From contig JAENYQ010000012.1 of assembly GCA_016841675.1 (NCBI GenBank), positions 1 through 58,940 of the forward strand: a stretch of DNA of 58,940 nt, given 5' to 3'. Source of the DNA: Desulfotomaculum sp. GTDB taxonomy: Bacteria > Bacillota > Desulfotomaculia > Desulfotomaculales > Desulfallaceae. The notes under the pieces are model-generated. The model made no database searches and was not told the origin of the DNA. It saw only the letters and a program-made list of their open reading frames with translations. Numbering within the stretch: the first letter of the stretch is position 1; the number at the start of each line of letters is the position of its first letter. The translations under genes and the position numbers were made by a program. Of the stretch, positions 1-8,507 are shown piece after piece.

Positions 1-169
1 GTTAAATGCGCCCATACAGTGGTTGGATTCATAGCAATGACAGGCTTAAAAGGTTCTTTAATTCTTGTATTCATAACAAGACAATCCAAGCAGCTCTTCA
101 TCCTTCTGATGGTGCCGCGATAGCTGTACGGGGTAGTCCGCCTCTGCGGGGACTGCTGAGGGGTTACTA
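1..169. repeat. Partial copy of dispersed intergenic repeat
   Basis: No gene is seen here. The stretch around 27-65 (ttcatagcaatgacaggctt and the following bases) recurs near 4975-5040 and 20890-20935. The segment around 97-125 (cttcatccttctgatggtgc) recurs near 20950-20985, and in shorter form near 1229. It appears to be a truncated member of the dispersed repeat families described below. Confidence 0.6.
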
Positions 170-946
170 TTAATCTTTAAAAATAGGTAACAGATCGAGC
201 AGTTTAGGGATGGTCCGGTATTCGGTCAGGTCGAAATGTAGTGGAGTAACCGAAATGAACTTGTTATTTATTGCTTCTGCATCAACGTCGGCGTTAATCG
301 CCGGATCTTGTGGTACTGAATCTTCCGGTTCACCGGCCATCCAATAATAAACCCCACCCCGCGGGTCAATGCGCTTGTGGAATACATTTACATAGCGTCT
401 TCTGCCTAAACGGGTGATTTTTACTCCCCGGGGTTGGCCCGATGGGACGTTAATGTTAATCAGGGTGAACTCGGAGGCCGCGCTGCCGCCGGGAACCAGG
501 GCGGGTACGATGCGGGCTGCGAATGCGGCGGCGTGTTCATAATTTTCATTTTCATATGTAGCCAAGGACATGGCAACCGAGGGAATGCCGTTAATGATAC
601 CCTCAATTGCTGCCGATACGGTGCCCGAGTAAAGCACATCGGTACCTAAATTAGCTCCCCGGTTGATGCCGGATATCACTATATCCGGTGCTTGTGGCAG
701 CAAGGCCTCAATGGCTAGTTTAACGCAGTCGGCCGGGGTGCCGTTGACCGACCACCCCGTGGACCCGTCTCCCAACTCCACCTGCTTTGGTCTTAATGGC
801 TTGTGGGCGGTAATGCCGTGCCCGGTACTACTCTGTTCTTGCTCCGGTGCTACTACATGAACTTCCCCCAGGGGGTTAAGCGCCTTCTTTAAGGCCAGCA
901 GTCCGCCGGCGCGGATGCCGTCGTCGTTGCTGATTAAGATTTGCAT
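170..946 (-). CDS. surE: 5'/3'-nucleotidase SurE
   Basis: SurE is a cytoplasmic metal-dependent nucleotidase that removes phosphate from nucleoside monophosphates and is linked to stationary-phase survival. The 258-residue product has the family's usual length. The metal-binding DDG is at residues 8-10, NGTPADCV near 70 and SGINRGANLGTDVLYSGT near 92-109, which together hold the active-site Asp, Ser and Asn residues. The ATG at 946 follows a GGAGGG site. It stands alone, flanked by repeats on both sides. The family call is secure; the physiological substrate is not shown by sequence. Confidence 0.97.
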   Translation of the reverse strand: MQILISNDDGIRAGGLLALKKALNPLGEVHVVAPEQEQSSTGHGITAHKPLRPKQVELGDGSTGWSVNGTPADCVKLAIEALLPQAPDIVISGINRGANLGTDVLYSGTVSAAIEGIINGIPSVAMSLATYENENYEHAAAFAARIVPALVPGGSAASEFTLININVPSGQPRGVKITRLGRRRYVNVFHKRIDPRGGVYYWMAGEPEDSVPQDPAINADVDAEAINNKFISVTPLHFDLTEYRTIPKLLDLLPIFKD

Positions 947-1445
947 ATGGGCCCTCCAAAATAATGAAGTTTCCTAGTTACTACCCTGAAGATTCTTTTG
1001 AGCGTTACTGGTATCTGGCGATCCGGTGGTATCGCTCCGTTCGCTCTTGCAATTCTACTTGTTGTAGCAGGCAAGGCTTAGGTGAACGCGCGCGGCTAAC
1101 TACCTGACCATTAGTTACGCCCTAAGTAGCCATGAATTCGGGGCTATGACGGGCTAGACAACGTATTCAGGTGCACCGCTCTCTCCGGATACCACCGGAT
1201 CGCCTCCATACGCTTGATTTTTCATACACACTGATGGTGCCGCGCGCGGCTTGACGTCTATTCAGAAAATAATCTTTATGGTGTCATCCTGAGCATAGCG
1301 AAGGATCTTAAAGAAAGATTCTTCACTTCGTTCAGAATGACGTGAAAACAAAATGACGTGAAAAATGCACTGTACATAGATTTTCATTCTTCATTCTTCA
1401 TTCTTCATTCTGACTACTGACTACTGACTACTGACTACTGAGTAT
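947..1445. repeat. Intergenic region: 17-bp inverted pair, dispersed palindrome, tandem heptamers
   Basis: There is no gene in this roughly 500-bp spacer. It holds three kinds of repeat. Perfect 17-bp inverted arms at 1017-1033 and 1188-1204 (GGCGATCCGGTGGTATC and its complement) enclose 154 bp. A copy of the dispersed hairpin (gtcatcctgagc... ...ttcagaatgac) is at 1283-1341. A tandem heptamer tract follows at about 1385-1441, with roughly four CATTCTT units and then roughly four CTGACTA units. The tract ends directly at the stop of the downstream minus-strand gene. Confidence 0.7.
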
Positions 1446-1631
1446 TTACGTTTCATATATTGATATGGTTATAGTTTTCTCATCGCTGTTTCTTGTCATT
1501 CCAAACATGATGTTTTTATGTTTCAAACTCTTATTCAGGAAATCAACCACTTTATACATTTCTTCATGGGAGGTAAATGATTTAATGGCGATTAACTCAA
1601 TTTTCCCCCGTTCTGTTCCCCCATGTTCCAA
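1446..1631 (-). CDS. Small YpmA-like (DUF4264) protein
   Basis: A 61-residue conserved small protein of unknown function. The segment MYKVVDFLNKSLKHKNIMFG, followed by a C-terminal strand TITISIYET, resembles Bacillus YpmA (DUF4264), which has a similar size. The start is TTG at 1631, seven bases after GGGAGGAG. It lies 17 bp downstream of folE and is probably cotranscribed with it. The homology is recalled, not searched, and no biochemical role can be assigned. Confidence 0.7.
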   Translation of the reverse strand: MEHGGTERGKIELIAIKSFTSHEEMYKVVDFLNKSLKHKNIMFGMTRNSDEKTITISIYET

Positions 1632-1648
1632 AACGTTTCTCCTCCCGG

Positions 1649-2209
1649 TTATTGATTAATAAGGGCGAAGGCTTCAGCTCTTGTGGCCTCACTGCGCTGG
1701 AACTGGCCACGTACTGCCGAGGTGACAGTTTTAGAACCGGGTTTGCGCACCCCGCGCAGGGTCATGCACATATGTTCAGCCTGGATTACCACCAATACTC
1801 CGTGCGGGTTCAATCGTTTCATTATTGAATCTGCAATTTGTGTGGTCAACCTTTCCTGCAACTGAGGCCGCTTGGCAAAACCATCCACCACCCGGGCTAG
1901 TTTGGAAAGGCCGGTGACATTCCCCTTGCGGGGAATATATGCCACATGCGCATGACCGTAGAACGGCAGCAAATGGTGTTCGCACATGGAGTAAATTGGT
2001 ATGTCCTTAACCAGTACCATTTCCTCGTGTTCTTCAGAGAACATCTTTTGTAAATGTCTTTCCGGTTCATCCCAAAGTCCGCAAAATATTTCATTGTACA
2101 TCCGGGCTACCCGGGCAGGAGTCTCCTTTAGCCCCTCACGTTCGGGATCTTCCCCAATTGCTTCCAGCATCATACGAACGGCATTTTCTATTTTAACTAA
2201 ATCAATCAT
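1649..2209 (-). CDS. folE: GTP cyclohydrolase I
   Basis: FolE converts GTP to 7,8-dihydroneopterin triphosphate, the first step to folate and, in this organism, to the tetrahydrofolate used by the Wood-Ljungdahl pathway. The 186-residue product carries [18 protein letters not shown] (zinc and catalytic residues), [12 protein letters not shown] and [17 protein letters not shown], the three diagnostic blocks. A longer reading frame goes up to 2272, but the ATG at 2209 follows a strong GGGGGAG site and starts at the conserved N-terminus ([11 protein letters not shown]). It is followed closely by the YpmA-like gene. Confidence 0.97.
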   Translation of the reverse strand: MIDLVKIENAVRMMLEAIGEDPEREGLKETPARVARMYNEIFCGLWDEPERHLQKMFSEEHEEMVLVKDIPIYSMCEHHLLPFYGHAHVAYIPRKGNVTGLSKLARVVDGFAKRPQLQERLTTQIADSIMKRLNPHGVLVVIQAEHMCMTLRGVRKPGSKTVTSAVRGQFQRSEATRAEAFALINQ

Positions 2210-2551
2210 TGCCGTCTCCCCCTCTCTCCCCAGATTTACGACCATGGCATCCAACCTAAAAGTCTGTAACATAATTCGGCTCTACAAGGAACTGCAGGGT
2301 TAGTTACTGCAGTTTTTTGCATAACATTCGGCCCTACCGGGTTTACACTTTATTAGGTTTTCCGGTTTGCAACCCATGTTTTTTCTATTACTTCCCGTAC
2401 CCGGTTTTAAATATTTCGCCGTTTTTCAGCATTCGTCCTGCCAGGTATTAAAAAAAGCGCGCTTTTACTCTAAACCATAAAAAAAAGGCCGAATTATTTC
2501 AATCCGGCCCCGGGAGATGGAAAAACAAAACATAACTTAAATAAACATAAA
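2210..2551. other. Spacer with hairpins, no gene
   Basis: A 342-bp spacer between folE and the TPR gene. A hairpin with arms CTGCAG/CTGCAG and a T6 run on the plus strand sits near 2291-2319, although no plus-strand gene precedes it. The only other clear signal is the TPR-gene terminator at 2479-2509. No coding potential was recognised. Confidence 0.5.
2479..2509 (-). terminator. Rho-independent terminator of the TPR gene
   Basis: On the minus strand GGCCGG and CGGCC form a stem around an AT-rich loop and are followed by a run of eight T. It is about 40 bp beyond the TPR gene stop. Confidence 0.85.
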
Positions 2552-3649
2552 CTAAACTGCTAAACCTAATGCTTTGCGGTAGCTTTCAGCGGCTTCCCCG
2601 ACCCGCCCAAATGTATTTAACAGTTCGGCCCGCAGGGTCCAGAGTTCGAATTCATTACTGCTGCCGTCACAAAACATTTGGTCGCATGATTCAAGAGCTT
2701 CCTGATACCTATGCAGCCTAATCAGACAGTTTACCTTATTTATTAAAACTGTGTTTTTAATGTTCTGTTCCTTGCCTATCGCCAAGGCGCGGTCGTAGTA
2801 TTGAAGAGCTTCCACTGCTTTGCCGCTTATTTCCAGGCACATGGAAAGATTGTTTATCAGCAGGGGATCGTCGGGATTTTGTTCAACTACGGTGCTAAAG
2901 CACTGATAGGCTTTTGCCGCTGCACCGGTTTTGGCATAGCAGGCCGCCAGATTGTTAAATATTATATAATCGTTGGAAACCATGCCGCGGGCTAATTCGT
3001 AACAGGTTTGGGCTTCATAGTAACGGGACAGGTTAAACAAACTGTAACCCTTATTATTTAGTAGTTCCAGGTTGTTAAGTCCCAATTCCTGGGCCTTTTC
3101 GTAATAGACAAGTGCTTCTTCGTGTTTGTTTAACTTACTTAGCGCCACGCCGGTATTGAAAAACAACCCGGGATTAGATTTTTGCTGCTGCAGTTCCTGT
3201 GAAAAAAACTCCAGGGCACCCTCAATTTTACCCTGTTCAAGCATTTCCAGCCCTGGATCTTGCGAGCTGGGTTCCGGGATATTACTTCGGTTAAGTGCCA
3301 AGCAAGGTTCATCGTATTCCGGCGCCAAGAAGCAGAGATTTCTCCTTGTTTTACTGTACAGGTCGGGTATGCGGTTAGATTTATTCAGCCAGTAAATGAA
3401 ACATCCGATGTCCTCCGGGCCGGCTGCCTTTTTCCAATGTGTTACCGCCATGTCCACCTGCCCTTTTTTTAGGCACAGGCGGCTGGCGTGAAGGTGCAGC
3501 CATCGATTATGGGGAAATTTCTTAATCGTGTTATTGAACATTCCCAGGGCCATGCTGCGCAAGCCTAGGATTTCCAAGACCAGTGCCAGGCTGTATAACA
3601 CTGCGGAAGTGCCGTTTAAGCTTCTGAGACCCATAACAATTCCATACAC
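2552..3649 (-). CDS. Tetratricopeptide-repeat protein
   Basis: A protein of about 365 residues with at least six TPR-like helical pairs from about residue 145 to the C-terminus. Examples of the repeat consensus are LFFNTGVALSKLNKHEEAL, LLNNKGYSLFNLSRYYEAQ and LLINNLSMCLEISGKAVEA. The N-terminal 50 residues are hydrophobic and could be a membrane anchor or a further helical repeat. TPRs bind proteins, but the partner cannot be predicted. The start is taken as GTG at 3649, seven bases after AGAGGT; an in-frame ATG at 3634 is the alternative. The gene is monocistronic with its own terminator. Confidence 0.85.
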   Translation of the reverse strand: MYGIVMGLRSLNGTSAVLYSLALVLEILGLRSMALGMFNNTIKKFPHNRWLHLHASRLCLKKGQVDMAVTHWKKAAGPEDIGCFIYWLNKSNRIPDLYSKTRRNLCFLAPEYDEPCLALNRSNIPEPSSQDPGLEMLEQGKIEGALEFFSQELQQQKSNPGLFFNTGVALSKLNKHEEALVYYEKAQELGLNNLELLNNKGYSLFNLSRYYEAQTCYELARGMVSNDYIIFNNLAACYAKTGAAAKAYQCFSTVVEQNPDDPLLINNLSMCLEISGKAVEALQYYDRALAIGKEQNIKNTVLINKVNCLIRLHRYQEALESCDQMFCDGSSNEFELWTLRAELLNTFGRVGEAAESYRKALGLAV

Positions 3650-3862
3650 TAATCCCACCTCTTTTTTGCTTGTTGAATTATAGTCCTACTTCGCTAACCA
3701 GTAACCATATCCTGCTAAATAGTCCATAAATAAGTAGACAAAAACATCCTCTATAAGACAATATTTTCGGGAAAAGTTATGTTTTGGTTAGGTGTCTTGG
3801 CATCTTATATTTTTAAATGGTGCGAACATAATAATTCTAAATATGCTGGAGGTGTAATTAAA

Positions 3863-4006
3863 ATGAAAATATCACGGTCTGCAAAAAAAATGCGCCGGGG
3901 AGATGCTTTTGTCGATGAACCGACAGGATCTGCGCCCCTAATAAACCTGGACGGTAAAACCGAACACCGTTCGACTGAGGAAGTAAACAAGATCACAAAA
4001 GAATAG
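3863..4006 (+). CDS. Small hypothetical protein, 47 aa
   Basis: A short, charged, cytosolic-looking peptide (MKISRSAKKMRRGDAFVDEP...). ATG at 3863 is preceded by a good GGAGGT site ten bases upstream, which supports translation. A longer frame open from 3779 has no ribosome site. It lies 68 bp upstream of the small membrane-protein gene on the same strand and may be cotranscribed with it. I do not recognise the family. Confidence 0.55.
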   Translation: MKISRSAKKMRRGDAFVDEPTGSAPLINLDGKTEHRSTEEVNKITKE

Positions 4007-4074
4007 CGGTTTTTTGCGGCATATTCATCTCCCTCGCACATAAAATTTAAGGTAATAAAGGGAGGTGTATAAAT

Positions 4075-4473
4075 GTGGCAATGAAGGAGGATAAGGCCGG
4101 CTTTGGCGCACTAAGTTTTGCTGCTATTGTCAAGGGTGTCCTAATAGCGCTTATAATTACCGTACTCGGCAGTGCGTTGCTTGGTGTGGTTTACCAACTC
4201 ACCGGCGTGGCTGAAAAAACGCTGCCGGCTACGTCTGTAGCGCTGTTTTACCTGAGTATTTTAATCGGAAGTTTTTTAGCTGCTCGTGATGCGGGATCTC
4301 GGGGTTTGCTGCATGGTGTTGTGGTGGCAATTCTGTTTATGCTGTTGGGATTAATGTTGGCCGGGTTGTTTTTTGACTTTAAAACTGCAGCGGGGAATTT
4401 GCTTCTTAGGGGCAGCTTGTCCAGTATTGCCGGTGCTGTTGGCGGTGTGTTGGGGGTGGGGATATCAAGGTAG
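4075..4473 (+). CDS. Small integral membrane protein (TIGR04086/YrzE-like)
   Basis: A 132-residue protein with four predicted transmembrane helices: about residues 15-38 (AAIVKGVLIALIITVLGSAL), 52-70, 80-105 and 112-130. The glycine-rich ending and overall layout resemble the TIGR04086 family of Firmicute membrane proteins of unknown function. The start is GTG at 4075, eight bases after GGAGGT. An ATG two bases earlier is out of frame and closes after three codons. Topology is inferred from hydrophobicity only. Confidence 0.75.
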   Translation: MAMKEDKAGFGALSFAAIVKGVLIALIITVLGSALLGVVYQLTGVAEKTLPATSVALFYLSILIGSFLAARDAGSRGLLHGVVVAILFMLLGLMLAGLFFDFKTAAGNLLLRGSLSSIAGAVGGVLGVGISR

Positions 4474-4528
4474 TCAGCCCAGGCATGTGTGCTCGCCTTC
4501 CGGGTTATTAATACACCAAAAAAAGAGA

Positions 4529-5074
4529 ACATTTTTAATAAACAATTGTGCACCGCGGGGGGAGAGCTGTCATCTAAGAGCGTTAGCGAAGGATCTAGAT
4601 TCTTCACTTCGTTCAGAATGACAACGCGTACCCGCACCACGATAAACGAATACAATCCTTTGTCAAGATTAAGCTTGTCATCCTGAGCGTAGCGAAGGAT
4701 CTGGGCCTTAAGATTCTTCGCTGCGCTCAGAATTATTATGCGTACTCGCACCACGATAAACGAATATAACTTGCTGGCTGTATTCATAACAATGGCTATT
4801 TTAGCGTCCCGGGAAAAAGGCCTATTGTAGGGAACGCCCCCTGTGGCGTTCCGACCACAGGTCAGCGATGTCGTTAGAACGGAACGGCACAGGGGCCGTT
4901 CCCTACGACCCTGCCACGGCGGAGATAATACAAGCCTTGAAGACAAACGGATAAAACATCGGTTACCGGTTATATTCATAGCAATGACAGGCTTAATAAC
5001 AAGGTTCGTCACTTCTTTTATTCATAGCAATGACACGACGCTGTACCACTTACTGAGTTAACGGTATAACCATG
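4529..5074 (+). mobile_element. MITE-like composite repeat with nested inverted repeat
   Basis: No gene is present. From left to right it has the motif acaattgtgcaccgcggggg, a hairpin copy at 4569-4622, a linker with acccgcaccacgataaacga, a second hairpin copy at 4677-4738, an inserted inverted repeat with 27-bp arms (4827-4853 and 4880-4906), and the terminal segment gacgctgtaccacttactga ending ggtataaccatg. The same blocks in the same relative order occur at 12319-12636 (inverted), 14982-15156 and 19059-19235. No transposase is encoded, so this would be a non-autonomous element. Confidence 0.65.
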
Positions 5075-5080
5075 TAAATT

Positions 5081-5124
5081 AAAACACCGGTCAGTAATTC
5101 GGGTCATGATTCCGGTGTTTTTTG
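5081..5124. terminator. Bidirectional terminator near dinG 3' end
   Basis: AACACCGG and CCGGTGTT pair around a roughly 21-nt loop. T6 follows on the plus strand and TTTTAATTT on the minus strand. A second hairpin (GGAGCG/CGCTCC) is at about 5196-5222. The interval up to dinG (5125-5385) holds nothing else I recognise. Confidence 0.6.
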
Positions 5125-5385
5125 TTGCTATGTTGTAGCGCATCGCAAAAGCCAAGGCCGTAAAAATAAAAACAATGAAGCCTGATCAAAGCCGAAGGAG
5201 CGAACCTGTTGGCCCGCTCCCGGTGTTTTTACTTGATTACTTTGGCTAACCAATTACGTAAAAAAGAAGGAAGACGTACAAAATATACCCGCAACGCTTT
5301 CACGCTCCTTCGCTGGTTTTGTTTATATTATATTATTGGACCGGTACTACTAATGTGCCATTATATAACTCCAAAGGCTATAATA

Positions 5386-8181
5386 TTACCGGATCCAGTC
5401 GGCCAATATTTTCCTGAAGGCAGCCAACTCGCCCCGCAAGTGCGTTTCGACCGGCAGAGAGTTAAAAAAAACCCGGCCGTAGCGCTTTTCAATAATCCGC
5501 CTGTCCAGTACTACCACTGTACCCCGGTCACGATTACTCCTGATTAGCCGGCCAAAGCCCTGTTTAAACCGGATAACCGCCTGGGGTAGGCTTAGACCGT
5601 AAAAGGCATTATGCCCCCGGGCGATGATTAACTCTTGCCGGGCTTCCTGAATTGGATCGTATGGTGGCGCGAAAGGAAGCTTGACAATAATTACACTTAC
5701 CAAGGCCTCTCCCGGAATGTCCACTCCTTCCCAAAAACTGGATGAGCCAAATAGCACACTGCGACCGTCCTTGATAAACGCATCAACCAATCGGCCGCGC
5801 CCGCCATCCAGGTTGTGGCCCAACAAGCAAATTCCTGAATCTTCTAACCGGGGCTTGATGCGGTGATATACGTCGCGTAGAAGTTTGTGTGCGGTGAACA
5901 GCACCAGGGTTCGGCCCCCGGTATCCAAAACCAGATGGTAAATCGTGTCCACCAGCGCATTCAGATAATCCTCGACGCTGACTTCTGCCGGCAGCGGTAT
6001 GTGATCTGCTACATAAAGCAGACATTGATGCTCGTAATCAAATGGTGAATTCATGACCCTGGTATGCACACGTTCTGCGGGTAATAGATCCAGTCCACAC
6101 CGGCTCATAAAGTGTTCAAAACTGCCGTTAACCGTCATGGTGGCCGAGGTGAGCACGATGGAACGGGAAGTACTAAAAAGTTGCTCGTAAAGCATTTTGC
6201 TTATATCCACGGGGGTGGCGTGCAGGGTACAGTTTACGTATCCTTGCTGGTATGGATGTCTGTATACATCCAACCAGTAAACATAGTTGTCGGCGGGTTC
6301 TCCCATAATAAAAAGCAGGTCGGCCAGGTGTCCGGTACCAAGGCCGGATACAAACATCACGTCCTGCAGTTTATCTTCCCAAGGTTCACCGCTGGCGGTC
6401 CAATCTTCCAGCAAATTACGGACAGTTTTGAGCCCGCCGGTAAGAAAACTGCGTAAACAGTATAAAAAGTTTTGCCACTCTGCATCAACCAGAGCCAGTA
6501 GATGGGGTTCTCGGTGCAGACGAAATCTGTTAGTGTTAAAGCCCTGGGTTGTGTGTTCAGCACAGCCTGACGCCAGGCAGTTAAAGAAAGTGTCGGCGCT
6601 CTCCTTTAGCTCATAACGTTCCTGTTCGGCCTCGCTTAAGGCACCAAACCATTGCTTATTGTCCCGGGGAGGAACCGTTCCTTTAAACTTTTTAAAAGTT
6701 CGTCCTACTAAAGATAACCATTGCCCAATTCCGGAGCGGGAAACTTTTTTGCCCAGATGCATAGTGGCAGTATCATCAATATGATGGGCTTCATCAATTA
6801 TTAGTGTATCATGGGGCGGGAGGATTTTCATTTCAGCAATCATGTCGGTGAACAGTAACGCATGGTTAATAATCAATAATTGTGCATTCTCCGCATTACG
6901 TCTGGCCCGGGTTACGAAACAGTACCGGTTGTACCAGCGGCAGGAATTGCCCAGGCAGGACTCGCTTTCCGAACACAACTGCAGCCAGGTTTCGTTATCC
7001 GGTCCAAATAGGTTAAGCTCGGCCCGATCACCACTATCGGTATGCTGCAGCCAAACCAGGATTCGAGCGGTCAGTTTGGCCTCATCCGGTGTTAATGAGG
7101 AAACACTGCCGGCTAGGTGAAAAAAGCGGCGCAGGCAAAGGTAATTGGCTCGGCCCTTGAGCAAGGCTGTTTGGAAGGGTGTGTTAATCAACTTTTTCAG
7201 CATCGGGATGTCTTTATGCCAGAGCTGTTCCTGCAAATTGATGGTGTTAGTGGCTATAACTGCCCGCTGGTCACGGTGCAGTGACCAAAGTAAGGCCGGT
7301 ACCATGTAAGCCAAAGATTTTCCGGTGCCGGTTCCTGCCTCCACCAGCAGTACCTTGCCTTCGGCTAAAGTCTCGTCCACTGCCGAGGCCATGTTGATTT
7401 GCTCCCGGCGCAGCTCGTAATTGGGCAGTAATTCTGCCAGGGGGCTTTCGGGACCCAGCAAATTTTCAATGGTCAAGTTAGCTTCATGCTTCAGGTCTTG
7501 GGGTTGTTTAAGGAGCGGCTTGGTGGTAGGTAGGGGTTCTTTGATTGGTACCCGGCCGGTAATTTTTGCCCGGCTAAAATTGGCGATTTTATCTTTGGTA
7601 AGAGTCTCGATTACTTGTATCCAGGTCGATTGCCCCTGGCGCAGGAGAGGTAACAGTTGGAGCAAAACTTCCATGCTAAGGAGTTCCAGCTTTTTGGCCA
7701 GAGTTAGATACAAGTCGGTGGTGGTAAGAACATCGTCCATCGCCCGGTGCAGTTCACGGCTTTTCAGTCCCAGGTAGCGGGCCAGGGCGGCGAGGCTGTG
7801 TCCCGGGGCATCGGGTACGATTACCCGGGCCAGTTCCAATGTGTCCAGGTTGGTGGTAAATGGCAGCCTGCCCAGGTTGGCCTCTAGAAAAGCGCGGTCA
7901 AATTCAATGCTGTGTCCAACCAGCGGTACAGGGGTTACAAATTTTTTTATATCTCCCATAATCTGCTGCCAAGAGGGACTGGATGCCACTAGCTGATTAT
8001 CTATTCCGGTGAGCCTTTTTATTTTTAGCGGAATGCTGCATTGCGGGTTCACCAGAGATGTAAAAGAGTCGACTATTTCTCCATCAACGATCCTGGCCAT
8101 AGCAATTTCTATAATTTTGTTTTGATCCGGCTGAAAACCTGTGGTTTCCAGGTCGCAGACGATTAACTCCAACTGGTTCAC
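5386..8181 (-). CDS. dinG: DinG-family helicase fused to DEDD 3'-5' exonuclease
   Basis: A 931-residue fusion. The N-terminal ~170 residues form a DnaQ/PolC-type exonuclease: DLETTG at 10-15, GHSIEFDRAFL near 94, HRAMDDVLTT near 135. The rest is a superfamily 2 XPD/DinG helicase with Walker A AGTGTGKS near 283, DEAH in LIIDEAHHIDD, and the motifs GSSSFWEGVDIPGEAL and QGFGRLIRSNRDRG. Four cysteines in CSESESCLGNSC...C between motifs could bind the Fe-S cluster typical of XPD/DinG. The architecture is that of Gram-positive DinG and implies a DNA repair or processing role. The start overlaps the stop of lapA by 4 bp. Confidence 0.93.
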   Translation of the reverse strand: MNQLELIVCDLETTGFQPDQNKIIEIAMARIVDGEIVDSFTSLVNPQCSIPLKIKRLTGIDNQLVASSPSWQQIMGDIKKFVTPVPLVGHSIEFDRAFLEANLGRLPFTTNLDTLELARVIVPDAPGHSLAALARYLGLKSRELHRAMDDVLTTTDLYLTLAKKLELLSMEVLLQLLPLLRQGQSTWIQVIETLTKDKIANFSRAKITGRVPIKEPLPTTKPLLKQPQDLKHEANLTIENLLGPESPLAELLPNYELRREQINMASAVDETLAEGKVLLVEAGTGTGKSLAYMVPALLWSLHRDQRAVIATNTINLQEQLWHKDIPMLKKLINTPFQTALLKGRANYLCLRRFFHLAGSVSSLTPDEAKLTARILVWLQHTDSGDRAELNLFGPDNETWLQLCSESESCLGNSCRWYNRYCFVTRARRNAENAQLLIINHALLFTDMIAEMKILPPHDTLIIDEAHHIDDTATMHLGKKVSRSGIGQWLSLVGRTFKKFKGTVPPRDNKQWFGALSEAEQERYELKESADTFFNCLASGCAEHTTQGFNTNRFRLHREPHLLALVDAEWQNFLYCLRSFLTGGLKTVRNLLEDWTASGEPWEDKLQDVMFVSGLGTGHLADLLFIMGEPADNYVYWLDVYRHPYQQGYVNCTLHATPVDISKMLYEQLFSTSRSIVLTSATMTVNGSFEHFMSRCGLDLLPAERVHTRVMNSPFDYEHQCLLYVADHIPLPAEVSVEDYLNALVDTIYHLVLDTGGRTLVLFTAHKLLRDVYHRIKPRLEDSGICLLGHNLDGGRGRLVDAFIKDGRSVLFGSSSFWEGVDIPGEALVSVIIVKLPFAPPYDPIQEARQELIIARGHNAFYGLSLPQAVIRFKQGFGRLIRSNRDRGTVVVLDRRIIEKRYGRVFFNSLPVETHLRGELAAFRKILADWIR

Positions 8182-8507
8182 TTCCCGGTTTGGTTGTTTT
8201 CCAGCGGCGGTTGCTGGCCGGCTTTTAGCTTGTTAATTTCATCTTGCTGACGTTGATTCTCTTCAACCAACTGGCGATTTTTATTTTTCAAGTCTTTAAT
8301 GTGTAACATTTGCTTAAAATTTTTAGCGATATTTAGTACAATTGTAAACAGGACCCCGGTGATAAAGGTACCCAGAATAATTACCACCAGGGAGATATCA
8401 GCAAAAGACCAAAACAGCAGTTGAATATCCACTGGCGCGGAATTTTGCACCGCGAAAACAGATACAGCTAGTGCGAACAAAAGAATTAACACCGTAATGA
8501 TTTGCAT
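8178..8507 (-). CDS. LapA-domain (DUF1049) membrane protein
   Basis: A 109-residue protein with two transmembrane helices (about 3-20 and 32-60, ...SLVVIILGTFITGVLF), followed by a charged coiled coil rich in K, N, E and Q (LKNKNRQLVEENQRQQDEIN). This is the LapA/YrvD-like DUF1049 layout. It sits immediately upstream of dinG with a 4-bp overlap, so the two are translationally coupled. ATG at 8507 follows GGAGGG. The cellular role is unknown; related proteins are involved in lipopolysaccharide assembly in proteobacteria, which does not transfer to a Gram-positive. Confidence 0.8.
   Translation of the reverse strand: MQIITVLILLFALAVSVFAVQNSAPVDIQLLFWSFADISLVVIILGTFITGVLFTIVLNIAKNFKQMLHIKDLKNKNRQLVEENQRQQDEINKLKAGQQPPLENNQTGK

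Noticed and set aside
1385-1441. CRISPR array
   Set aside because: The heptamer tract is a direct tandem repeat without spacers, and no array-like repeats or cas genes were seen in the window.
4248-5012. 254-residue minus-strand frame across the composite repeat
   Set aside because: Its sequence is the translation of the hairpin repeats and of the antisense of the membrane-protein gene.
5209-5547. 112-residue plus-strand frame overlapping the dinG 3' end
   Set aside because: It runs antisense into conserved dinG codons and has no homologous features.
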